Origin: Phylloscopus collybita
Lineage: Eukaryota > Chordata > Aves > Passeriformes > Phylloscopidae
Length of the DNA stretch: 64,000 nucleotides
Assembly (NCBI GenBank): GCA_027886175.1
Contig: JAJNNQ010000001.1
Coordinates: 10,374,501-10,438,500, forward strand
Direction of reading: 5' to 3'
The notes beneath the pieces were generated by a model that had not been told where the DNA came from, did no database searches, and saw nothing but the letters and a program-made list of their open reading frames with translations. Of this stretch, positions 21,567 through 32,700 are shown in pieces (positions within the stretch are counted from its first letter, which is position 1; every line of letters starts with the position of its first letter). A program made the translations under genes and the position numbers.

Positions 21567-24500
21567 TTGTTGCAGCCTCAGCATCCCCAGAGCAGCCTAG
21601 GCTGGAAGGGTTTCCCTGATACCTGCTGGGAGCTCCACAAAGCCAGGGCAGGTGGAGAACTGCTGCTGCTCATGGAGGTTTCTCAAGCCTCTTCTCGTTC
21701 TCCCAGCCCTTGGGGTGGTGCCAGTGGGCTGGTGCAGGCAGGCAGTGGAGCTACAGGGGGTCAAACACATGGGAATTTCCCAGATATTTACCACTACTAC
21801 ACAAGGAGTAAAACCTGTGGTAAAACTACCCTGGTGCTGGGCTGGGCCCAGAGCTGCTGGGGAGCCCATTTACCTGCCTGCCCCTCTCAGCCCTGTGCCC
21901 TGCATCAGCCAGGAGCAGCCACAGGGCCCACAGGAGCTGCCCCCAGCCCTGGTACCACCAAAGCAGGGCAGACAGGAGATGAACCTGGGGGAGCTGTGCC
22001 CCCACAGTCCATCCTGCTCCTTGTGGGACAAGCAGAAAAAACCCACAGCCCCAGCACCTCCCAGGCACACAGAACCACCCAGGAGAAGAGAGGATGGGCA
22101 CTCACCACCAGCTGCCTCGCAGGGCGGCCCTGGAGAGCTCCCACTTTCCTTTTGCAGCACAAATCACCTGCTGCTCCACATCAGGAGCTGCAGCACAAGG
22201 TCTGCCTGTTCCAAACCCTCCTCCACTGGCACCAGCGGGAACCTCTCACTTGGTTCCAGCCTGGATTGCACCCAGAGCTGATAAGAAGCTGCAGCTGATG
22301 CTGTTGGCGGGTGGGAAAGGAACTCCAGCTGTGCCAAAGAACCCAGGAGGGGAAGGGACCTGTGCCAGAGAGCGGCTGGGCTGCTTTAGTGTGGGGTGGT
22401 GTCAGTGGTGCCACCAAATGGTTTGGCCTTGGCCGGGCAGAGGGTGAGGGAGGGCCGTGGCTGGAGCCTCTGCTGTGCCCACACCCCACTGCCCTCACAG
22501 GGACCCCTCTCCTAACAGCACCTGCCAAGCTGGGCCACTGGCAGCTTCCCACCTGGTGGGCACTGCCGTGGCCTGGAGGGCTGGGGGTGCCCAGGGGGGT
22601 CACGCTCCCAGCACATCCCTGTGCACATCCCTGCTCAGGACAGAGCCGTGCCCTTCCCAGGCTGCCCAAAGCCGCTCTGAACTCCACCAGGATGTTGCAA
22701 TGCTCCAGGCAGCTTGGGACAGCAGCAGGGCAGCCAGCAGCCCCCTGCACCCAGCCCCACGGCAGAGGAGAAGGGAAGGAAAAACTCCAAGGAAGCTGGA
22801 AGCTCTCGACACAGTTAAAAAACAACACTGCTCTTCAAAATAGATGTGATTGCGCTCCTTGTGAGTCATCGAGCAGAGACACCGAGATTGCTTTGTGCCA
22901 GGGACGAGCCGGGCGCTGATTGTGCCGCCCGGATTTGTATCCAACAGCCCCTGGATGGCATGTCAGAGTTTACAGCGCGCATACATTTTCAACAGTGAGC
23001 TTTGCAAAATGTATCAATGTAATCTCTGCCTCCTATATTCCGTGTTGATTAGACACGATTTCTGGCTGGATTTTCAGAAAGCTCAAGTGCTTTTTTAATC
23101 ACTACAGAAGCTCATTATTGCTTTCCAGTGACTCTTATGTCCTTCACTTCTCCTTTCAGATTAGAGTCTATAGTCAGATGAATATTGGATGATTTCATTA
23201 CATACAAATGCAATCAACAGTTTTGCATAAATTTCTCCTCTTTTCTTGAGTTTCAATTGACCTCAGCACCCGTGGAGGCAGGCGCAATACACATGTAAAT
23301 GAGCTGGCGTTGCTGCAAAGACACGGATTCGAGCAACAAGATAAACTGTCAGATAATATTCAGGATTTTTAAGAGATCAAAAAATACTTCCTCGTTCAGC
23401 CCAGCCGTAAAAATGGCACCTTCAGCTGCTGGGGAATTCGCTTTTGTTTTGCTCGTGTCTGGCTGTGGACAAAGACCAGGAGTGGCCAAGCGAGGGGCTG
23501 GGCAGAGCCAGGCTGCTCGGGGGGGTGGGTGGCAGTGGGGTGCCCCAGGTGGTGGCACAGAGAAGCCACTGATGGAGTCTTGTGCCCCCAGCACGGTGGG
23601 GAGGTGCCCGTACAGCCCAGTGCTGCTGCAGAGCCGGGTTTGGTGGCTCTGCCAGCGCTGGTACCAAGGGTGGCACTGCCATCCCCATCCCTGCCCTGCT
23701 GGGACCATCTCCATGGGATGCTGAGTGCAGATTCCTCGGACCCCTGACCCCTCCTGGGCAGTGCCCAGCACCAGCCCAGCCCTGAGGGCACAGGCTGGGG
23801 TGCAGGGCTGGGCCAGGGGCTGCCCTCCTCACCCTGGGCTTCCACACGCAGGGGAACGACGTGTGCCAAATATATTTAAGCTAACACTCCACACGAACAA
23901 TCAGGGCTAATTTTAAAAAAACTGTAATTAAAAATAAAGAACCTCTTGGTAGAGAAGTCGGGGTAAACTGTCAGCGGTTACTTTGGATGTGAAGCCCTTA
24001 CCTTTAAAAGAATCATTTTTGTGCTAATGTGAGCAATCCAGCACTCCCACACTCGCCTTCGGGGGGCCTGTGGGGAAAGAAACTCGTGGGTTTCTTTTGA
24101 TACCTTTACGTGCTAATCTTCTTAACAGATTTTTAATTAATGGGAACAGAGCACTTTGCAGCCGGGAAATCTATTGGTGTAATTGCCTGGTGGATTAGTC
24201 CCATTAACCACACAAATTACCTGTCTCCAGGCCGCCAGCCCCACCGGGGAGCTCCCTGCGCTGGACACACTGAGCAGCTCCATTCTGAAGCAATTTTGAT
24301 AAAATAAACTCTCTAATCAGGTAAATAATTCCATGAGGGAAATTGCTGCCTTCCCGCAGCCCCCCTCCAGCGGGACCTGGCTACTTTCAGGGGAATGCAA
24401 CACGCCTCCAATTACAGACAAATCTCCAGCTCAGAGACCATTTGGGAGAAGCCCACGGCACACGGGACCCCCTGGAACCACGGCGGCCGAGGAATTAAGG

Positions 24501-26610
24501 CATTTAAGCTGTCAGCTGGAATCTGGCCCGGCCCCTGATTACCTGGGGGGGACATGCAGCGTATTTAGGTTCGTGTCCATTGTAATTTCCTGACCCCCGG
24601 CGTTGATCCCGAATGACTTGTGTCCGTGTCAGGTTCCTGCCCCGAGTCCCTCCGACACGTGGCCCCGGGCTCGGGGACACCGACCTTTGGGCAATTAAGG
24701 ACATCCAGGCCAGCCCGAGCCGGGAGAAGGGGGAACGTGGAGTGCAGCTGTCCCCAGGAGCCGCGGGGTGAGCAGGGCCACCTGTGCCCGTGTCACCACC
24801 GGGCTGGGCGAGGCCGTGTGGCTGTGCCAGCTGCCATCACCTCTGGGGATGGACACCTGGACCCTTCCAGCCCTGCCCGCGGGTTTCCATGTCCCATCGT
24901 GACTTTGGACCTGAATCTGGCAGGGACTCCCACAGCCGTCCTTTGCACAGGGCCTGAGGCGGGGATGAGCTGCCCCAGGGACCCAGAGGGGTGCAGGGCA
25001 GCCAGGTGCTGCCCCACGGCCAGGCACTGCCCCAAAACAAAACACCTCCACTGCCTGGGGAAGGGCTGCCCAGTGCTCGGGGCTCTGCCGGCCCCCCGGC
25101 CAGGACAGCTCCAAACCTGCTGCACCAGCTGGGGCGTCCCTGTGCCAGGGAGCTGGGTCCCTGTTGTGAGCACGTGTGTGGGGACAGCCTGGCAGCGAGT
25201 GGCAGCAGGGACACGCCGCTGGTGGGGACAGCCGTATGGTGAAGTGGCCTTCAAGCATCCCCTGAGGCGCTCCCTGATCCGTCCCGGTGCCGGTCCCTGA
25301 TCCGGGAAGGAGGAGCCCGAAGCGCGGGGCACAGCGCTGTTCTTCCCCCTCTAACAGAAGGCTGAAACTCTCCCCTTGCTTGTCCCCATCTCTCCTGGCA
25401 CTGGGAGCAGAGGGTGACCCGTGGGGCCACCCCGGACAGGAGGGGACGTGTAGGTGGCCGGGGCAGAGCTGGGAGCGCAGGAGCCGCCTCGCTGCGCGGG
25501 GCTGCCCGCGGAACCCTACACCGCGGGTAATTGGCATCAGATGCTCCCTGACCTGCCGCATCCACCGGGAAGCTGGAAGCATTTATTTGTCTGAGCCGGC
25601 GGCTCTATCTGCGTGCGGGAGGCGTTGGCGGTGGCGGGGCTGGGCTGAGCTGAAGATGATGAATATGATTGCTGAAAGCGCTTTCCTGAGTCCTCCTTTC
25701 CTGGGGCTCAGGTTACGAGTTCCCAGACAGCCTGTCCAGCTCCGGCTTTTCAATTCTGATTTGTTGCCCCCAGAACTGTCTGTCAGCTCCCCGTGCCGGA
25801 GGAAACGCCGGGTCCTCCGCTGCTGTGCCCGGCGGCGCTGGGGAGGGGGCAGCCAGCCCTGCTCAGCCATCGGGGAGGGTTTGTCCCTCCCGGGCTGCCC
25901 CGCTTGGCCGTGTGCCCACACAGCCCCCCTGAGCCCAGCCAGAGGGGACTGGCCCTGTGAGGGGTCTCCAGCCACCAGCAGCTGCTGTGCCCTTGTTCCT
26001 ATGGCTGTGGCTGGGGACCTTCCTCACCAGGACTTGCCACCGGTCCCCTCTCAACCTCACAGCAGAAAAATGTGAGGTTCAGCTTCTGTGTTCTCTGCCC
26101 ATGGCCTGCAGCCCACAGTCAATGCTCCCCCACTGAACCACGTCCCACAGAGAAGCTGCTCAGGGATGGACAAGGATGGGTCAGCCCAGGGATGCTCCGT
26201 GGCCACGCAGATCCCCTGGGATGAGAGGGACACAGTCCTGACAGGCCTGGGCTGGGGAGTTGTGGGGTGCCCCTGCCTGGCTGCCCCACAGCTGTGCTCC
26301 CTGCGTGAGGCTCAGAGTGGAAGCTCTCCCTGAGCTGCTCCTTTGCCCCTTGTCTCACGGCTGTGGGTGCACAGCACCAGGTGTCCCCATGGCACAGGTG
26401 TTCCCCTGGCTCCAGCATCCTTGGGAAGATGGGGGGAAGGATTTTAGGTGCTGGCCCACCACAGGTTCTTGTGTCTCTCTCCTGTTGCAGTTACGTTTCA
26501 GATTCCGGGGGCAGCACCACCCCAAGCAGGGGGAATGAGGGGCTCAGGGGACAGAAGAGGAGATGCGGGGCGGCCCAAGGCAGAACAGCACAGGACCAGC
26601 GATGCTTCGT

Positions 26611-26650
26611 GCCTCCCAGCGCCTCCGAGCGCCTCCCAGCGCCTCCCGCC
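26611..26650. repeat. 10-bp tandem repeat, GCCTCCCAGC x4
   Basis: Four adjacent 10-bp units (GCCTCCCAGC, GCCTCCGAGC, GCCTCCCAGC, GCCTCCCGCC) run into a short GCC trinucleotide run. It lies in a small CpG-rich patch about 2.3 kb upstream of the PTGS1 start codon. Confidence 0.85.
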
Positions 26651-28849
26651 GCCGCCGCCGCGCTGCCATCGGCGGTGCTGTGCTGCCTCCCTACGGAGGA
26701 CGCGCCGGCAGCACCGGGGCCCCGCCGGGACATACCCGCGGTGCCGTGACCGGGGTGCAGACCTCTCACCGCTGCCTCAGGCGGGGCTCTTGCGCACCCC
26801 AGCACGGCTCCGAAATTGCCTTCTCCTTCCTGTCCTGCACTGCAGCCCAGGGGCCGCAGCCATCCCCGCCGGCACATCCCCGGGGCAGCACCAACAGCCC
26901 TGGAGCAGCAAGGGCACCAGTGGGGTCTGCTTCCCTCCTGTTTTGCCCCAAGACGTGGCAGTGAGGCACACGTGGGATTCGGCAGCACCACACTGCAGAT
27001 CCCCTTTCCACTCCGGAGTGGTGTCAGGGCATTTGCTGGCCAGACCCCATGCCCAGGTTGCCAAGCCTATGGCATGGATAGGATCCCCAGAGGTGCCCTC
27101 TATGCCTCAGGTGGCCCTGGCCTTGCAGCAGGGCTGTGAGAGCAGAGTCTCACACAGTGCCCAAGCAGCACCACCCTCCTTTGCCCTGGCCTCAGACAGG
27201 AGCTCGTCTGGGCACCCAGGGCTGGCTGCCACCCCGGGACTTGAGGTCAGACACTGTGGGCAGCAGCTCAGACAGAGTCTGAGGTCTGTTGGCAGCCGGG
27301 GCTGGCACCAGGGAGCTCAGTGGCTGCTGGTTTAGAGCTGAGCACTGCAGTGAGGGGTCTGGGTACTCGAGAGACACCAGCAGTGGTGGGAGCCTGCAGG
27401 ACACCCTGCAGCCAGCAGCAGAGCCCCCTCCCTCAGCCAGCAGCAGCCCCTCCACGGCAGCCCCTCGGCCGCCCTGGCGAGACAGCCGGCCCCGGGCTGT
27501 TGCAACCATTTCCTATATTGTGCAAGAGACCGGCTATTAAAACCTGATGAGAGGGAAAGGAGGGGCAGTGAGAACGGGAACGCTGCTGGAGCGGGACATC
27601 CCCGAGGGCTGCTGGGCTGGCCCGCAGGGGGAGGGGGTCAGGCCGTGCCAGGTCACACGTGCTGCGGTCAGCGGTGTCAAGCACCGGGTGCAGGACGGGC
27701 GGGGGACAGGCCAGCTGGGGCTGGTGGTGTTGCAGGAGGGAATGGAGGGGAAATACACCCAGAGGGTGAACCACTGCCTTCCTTGGGGCTGTGACACCCT
27801 GGGGAGGCTGGCAGGGGGCAAGAGCAGCCGTGGCCCCGGCACACTCTGACTGCACCGACTGCACACGTCCAGCAGAACCTGCCCCAGCTCCCTGTGGGAG
27901 TTCGTCAGTGAGAGGCAGAGAAAGTGTCCCCACCCTGTGTGAGCGCATGGAGAGCCCACTGAGCTCATGTTTATGTCATGGCTGGTGCATTTGCCTGCTG
28001 AAGCTGGGTCTGAGGCCCTTGTTCATTTTCGGACACCTATGAAAGCCACTTGTCTTGTTGAGGACACTCCCTCCCCGCTGCTGAAACCCCGCAGAGGAAC
28101 CAAGCAGGATCCACGCAGGAACTGTGCTCCCCCAGCCTGCCAGAGCTTCCTGCGGCTCAGCAAAACCCGCGATAATCCTCCCCCTCAGCCAGGCCCCTGC
28201 TGGGGTCTCTGCCATTTCCACAGCACAGACAGAAGAGGGTCAGCAACCGCAGGCTCTGAGCTCTGGGTTCCACCAGTCTGGGGACATCCCAGCAAGGTCT
28301 GCAGCCCACCGTGCTCTCACCTACCCCAGAGCCGTGCGGAGCCTCTCCCAGCCCCACACGATTCCTGTGGGGTGGCTGGTGCCTGCCCGGGCTGGGCTGG
28401 CTGGATCCTGTCCCTGCTGCCAGCGGTTGGTGCTGGGAACAAAGCATCCGGCAGGAAACACCCAGCGATGGTTTCACCGATAAACTCAGCTTTTCTGGCC
28501 GCTGGCGGCTGTGGGCAGCCTGGCACAGCCGGGCAGCACCGCCGGGGCAGCCGCCTGTGCCACTCGGAGGAGCCGAGCCAGGCCAAGGAGATCAGGGGGT
28601 GACCACGGAGTCCGGGGGCACCTGGCCTCGGGCTGTGGAACAGGGATGCAGAGGGAGTGGGAACAAGGGCACGGCCGTGGGGATGCAGCGGGATGCGGAG
28701 AGCAGAAGCTGGGTATGGAGAGAGGTGGGAACTGGGAGGGAAACGAGGGAAATTGGGCTTCCCGGGAGAGACGAGGATGGGGGCACGGCTGGGGATGCAG
28801 GTGTGGCCGAGAGGACCAGGGGAGGGGAGCTCTGCGGGGCAGCCCCCGG

Positions 28850-29740
28850 CGGGCCGGGCTGTCGGAGGCGGCCCCGTCCCGTCCCGTGGGGGGCGGGAGG
28901 CGGCGCGGCGGGGGCGGGGGCGGCGGGGCCGCGCCGGGTGCGACGGCGGGAGCGGCGGAGCTGCCTCTCGCCATGGGCGGTGGGTGCCGGGCCCGGGCCG
29001 CCCCGGCCGCGGCGCTGCGGCTGCTGCTCGCCCACGCCGTGCTGTTCTGCGCCGCCGGGAGCGCCGCCGGCACCGGCTCCGGTACGCGGGGCGGGACCGC
29101 ACCGGGAGAGAGGGAGGGAGACGCGGGGCAGTCGGTACCGGAGGAGCGGCGACATCCCGAACGGGGGGCATTCGGCACCGGGGGGCGCGAGGGGACCTGG
29201 TCCCGCAGGGTCCGGTACCGGGAGTCCCGGGGAAGCGGGAAGAGCTGCGGGACCGAGCCCCGGTCCGGCGGGTCCCGGGCGGGATCGCGCTCGTCACCCC
29301 CGGCTGCTCCTCGCCCGCCGCTGCCCTCCGCGGCCGGGGCTGAGCGCACGCAGGGTGGGCAGGGGCGGCTGGCAGGAGCCCCACGAGCATCGCCCGGGTC
29401 AGGGTGCCCGCAGCCCCCGGAGCCGCGGGGTTTGGCCCGTCACACCCGGCTGGGAGCAAAAGCGCCCGGGTAGAACCAACTTCCCCTCCGCCTCCCGCAG
29501 CGGCCGCGCAGGGACCACACGCAGGGCCCGGGGGAGACATCGCTGGCCCGAGGCGGCCGGGGACGCACGACAGGGCTGGGCCCCCGCCAAGACCGCGGCC
29601 ACCCCGGGCCGGCCCCACCACCGGGCTGAGAGCCAGTGCCCGGCTGCTTCCGGCAGCCTCCCGGCCGGGCCGGGGCTGCTCCGAGGAAAGGGGACAATCC
29701 CCGAGCGTGCTGGCAGCCGGGGCCCTTCCCGCTGTCCCCA
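28850..29740 (+). promoter_or_regulatory. PTGS1: PTGS1 CpG-island promoter and first exon
   Basis: A dense CpG island surrounds the PTGS1 start codon (28973). Several GC boxes lie within 90 bp upstream (GGGGCGGGAG near 28890, GGGGGCGGGGG near 28910) and no TATA box is seen. This matches the housekeeping, Sp1-driven promoter known for COX-1 and contrasts with the inducible TATA promoter of COX-2. The 481- and 522-codon open frames crossing it are composition artefacts. Confidence 0.8.
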
Positions 29741-32700
29741 AACAGGCGCCCGGTGACCCTGCGGTTGGGAGTGGGGATGGAGGGCTGGGAGCAGCAGGGA
29801 CGGCTCTGGTGGCCTCAGCCATCCTTTGGTTCCCATGCCCATGTGCTGTAGGAATGCACCACGTGCTGCCCAACCTCAGGCACACCAGGAGATGTCAAGG
29901 AATAATGCTGATTATGACAGGCATCCACGGAGCATGTGGTTAAATAAAACCCTTTCTCAAACCCCATCAGCTCTGCCCCCAGACCCTACAGTGCAGATTC
30001 CTCCAGATCCTTACCCAGGGCATTGATTCCAGTCCCTCTTCTGTGAAAGGACCTTATTCCCTGAAGAAAAACAGCATGGACTTGAGGCCCTTGTCAGATT
30101 TTGCAGCTCCTCTCTAAAGTAACAAGCTCAGCAAAATGAGCCCAGGCACATGGGCTGCATCCCTCAGGGGTCTCTGCCTGTGTTCAACTGGTGCCAATGG
30201 TGACCCTGTCTCCAGCAGCCTGCCCAGGTCACTGTGCACCTTCCACTGTGAGGAGCGAGGTGCCCACACACAGGAGTCCCCAAAACACAAGCTGAGCATG
30301 TGGAGTGCAGCAGGGACCCCCATCACAGGGGGTTTGGGCTGAGCAGAGCTGGTGCAGAGCAGGGAGTGTTGCCCTTTCCACTGCCTGCACCCCTTCCCAC
30401 CCCATCCTGCCAGGAAAGCAGGGATTTCTCCAGTGCTGGAGCAGCTGGTCCTCTACAAAAGCAGAGACCTCAGGGTGCAGACTTTCCTGTTTTGGCCGTG
30501 AACATTCCAGAAAGGGAGCATGGCCCATGGCTGCATGGATCTCATGGCCATGCAGAAGTCAGCCAGCTCTGCAGGGGACTCCAGGAGCTGGGGCGTGACC
30601 TGGCAGAATGTGACAGGTCCAGCCACCAGAATCAGTGGGGCTGGGTGACCCCAGTGTGGCTGGAGAGGTGGCAGGCACCCCACTGCAGGGCACATCAGCC
30701 CCGTCTGATGAAAGGAGGGACCCCAGGGGAGGGACCTGGCTGTCACTGGCTGGGCTGCACCACAGGTGATGGGGACAGGCAGGGACAGCCTCTGCACTGC
30801 TCCTTCTCTGGCTTGGCCACCTCTTTACCTGCGTCTTATCCTCCTGAGAAGTTCCTCTGGGAGTTGAGGATAGCTGGGGCCAGCATCTGTGTGTCCTGCT
30901 GAGCACAGGCCAGAGCCTGGGGACAGGCTGGGGACCCACGTGCCTGAAGCAGCTGGGACAGATGCAACGCTGGAGTGGTGCAGCCCTGGAGCTGACTGCT
31001 GCACAGCACCATCAAAGCAGATTTCATTATGTGGGGGAAAAAAAATACCTGGGGTACATGATATGCATGAAAGGACGGCTTTTGTCCAAGCCCTAATTAG
31101 CGAGGGAGATATCTGATTGAGAAATTAGGGGAACTGTGCTGTGCCCCGAGGTGCTGTCAGCAGAGCGTCCAGGCTCTGCTGCTCCCCAGCGTTGCGCCAG
31201 GAGGACCAAAGCCCTAATCTGGTCCTCGGATCTGCTCTCAAAGACCAAATAACAGGATGTTGGGCTGAGGCTGGGAGCTCCTGCTCACTTAATATTTGCT
31301 GCTCAGAGCACTCCACTTGACTCCTCACAGGCTGCACCTTGGCTCTGAGCCATGGTGTTTGTTCTCTGTAGATTTTCCTGTGGCTGTGAGCAGAGCCAGG
31401 CTGGTCCCAAGGTGTTTCTCAGTTTTCCCTGCAGATGTTGCCCTTGGCTGCTAACTTGCCTTCAGGGGTGCAGTTTTGTTCAAGCATTCTTGCAAAGTAA
31501 ACCTGACCGTCCTCTCAGCAGCCACTGCACAACTCAGGCTGCCAAACAGCAGCAGTGGCAGTGCCCCAACAGCACCGTGTGCCCGAGCCCCAGCCACGGG
31601 GCAGCTCGGGCACAGTGAGAAGGTGTGGGGATCTCTGGCAGAGCTGCTTTGCACTCATGTCTGTTTATGCTGCCCGTGGTCTGTGCCTCCTCCCAGCACA
31701 TCCCCTCTGCGCTGGGGCTCGCAGGGTGAAGCCAACCACCACACGAGAGCCCCGGGGCTGTGTCACCCCTGCAGCCCACCCCGGGCAGGCAGCCTGCCTC
31801 AGGTGCAGGGGGAGGATCACTGAGCCCACGTGGAACACAGCTGTGGCCCTGGCACGCTGCTGCTGCTGCTGCTCATGGTGCTGCCAGAAGTGCTTGCAGA
31901 TGACAATCTGGCTGCGGTGTGTGTGCTGCGAATGGTTCTTGGGCCCGAGTAAACCTTCCTGGATCAGAAAAACAAGTGCGTAAGCGCTCCATCGTCTTCA
32001 AAGCCTGCGGCAGCGGGGCCACGGCCCATCGAGCGAGCCCGGCTCCATCCCGGCCATGATTCACCCCAGGTTGCTTTGGCTGCGGTTTGCAGAACGGATG
32101 TTGTCGCCGAAACGTGGCATTTTTCAGCGGTGATGGAGCGTGTGCACCAGCCCCGGCGGCTCGGAGGGCTCCCCGTGCACGCCGGCAGCGGCTTTCCCCA
32201 TACCTGGAGCCGTGCTGGCAAAGCCAGCGCAGGGATTCCTGGCCGGGGCGTGGAGAGGCACGGAGCTGCTGCAGAGGGAGGCTCCGTGAGGCTGTTGAGG
32301 GGGTTGGTGTCGCGGGCCAGGACACGCTCCATCCCTTTCCCACCCCTTTGGCTGGAACATGCTGCTCCCACCCCACCTCCGGGACCCCGCGGCACTGACA
32401 CTGCGCTGAACCGTGGGAGGAGGCGGCCGGGCCGAGCCAAAGCCGCCTCGGAGGAGGGCTCGGCACGACGTGCCATCGAGCCCCGCACCGGGGAGGGCCC
32501 CGGCAGAGCGAACTCTTCCTGACTCCCCAGATCAGCTGGAGAGACGGGGCAGGACACGACCTGCTGTGCCGTGAGCATCCTCCCAGCCCTGTGGCTGCGG
32601 TGCCCACAAAAGCCCGGCTTCCCCCGGGTTGCACGGGGCTGCTCTTCGGGGCTTTTGCCAGGTTTGCAGAGGAGCCAAGTGTGGAGCTACCGGCGTGGGA

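Larger units (their letters stand above)
20650..28850. other. MRRF-PTGS1 intergenic region; no gene supported
   Basis: About 8.2 kb between the MRRF 3' end and the PTGS1 promoter. It contains a T-rich tract (21508-21566), two AT-richer blocks (about 22840-23260 and 23880-24330) set in otherwise GC-rich DNA, a 10-bp tandem repeat (26611-26650), and GC-rich DNA with many overlapping chance frames on both strands. None of those frames shows splice-site-bounded similarity to a protein I know. A lncRNA cannot be excluded. Confidence 0.6.

Noticed and set aside
21462..22298. 278-codon plus-strand frame starting at a poly-T tract
   Set aside because: It begins with a poly-Phe run from the T tract and continues as unrecognised sequence with no splice context or homology.
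24695..27335. Two 295-codon frames (minus 24695-25582, plus 26448-27335)
   Set aside because: GC-rich intergenic DNA with no domain, no coherent exon structure and overlapping frames on both strands.
28311..29885. Overlapping 481- and 522-codon open frames on both strands
   Set aside because: They lie in the PTGS1 CpG island, where stop codons are scarce. The translations are Arg/Pro/Gly/Ala-rich low complexity and match nothing; only 28973-29081 is real coding sequence.
31858..31875. CTG trinucleotide run as a possible coding repeat
   Set aside because: Only about five units, intronic, with no exon around it.
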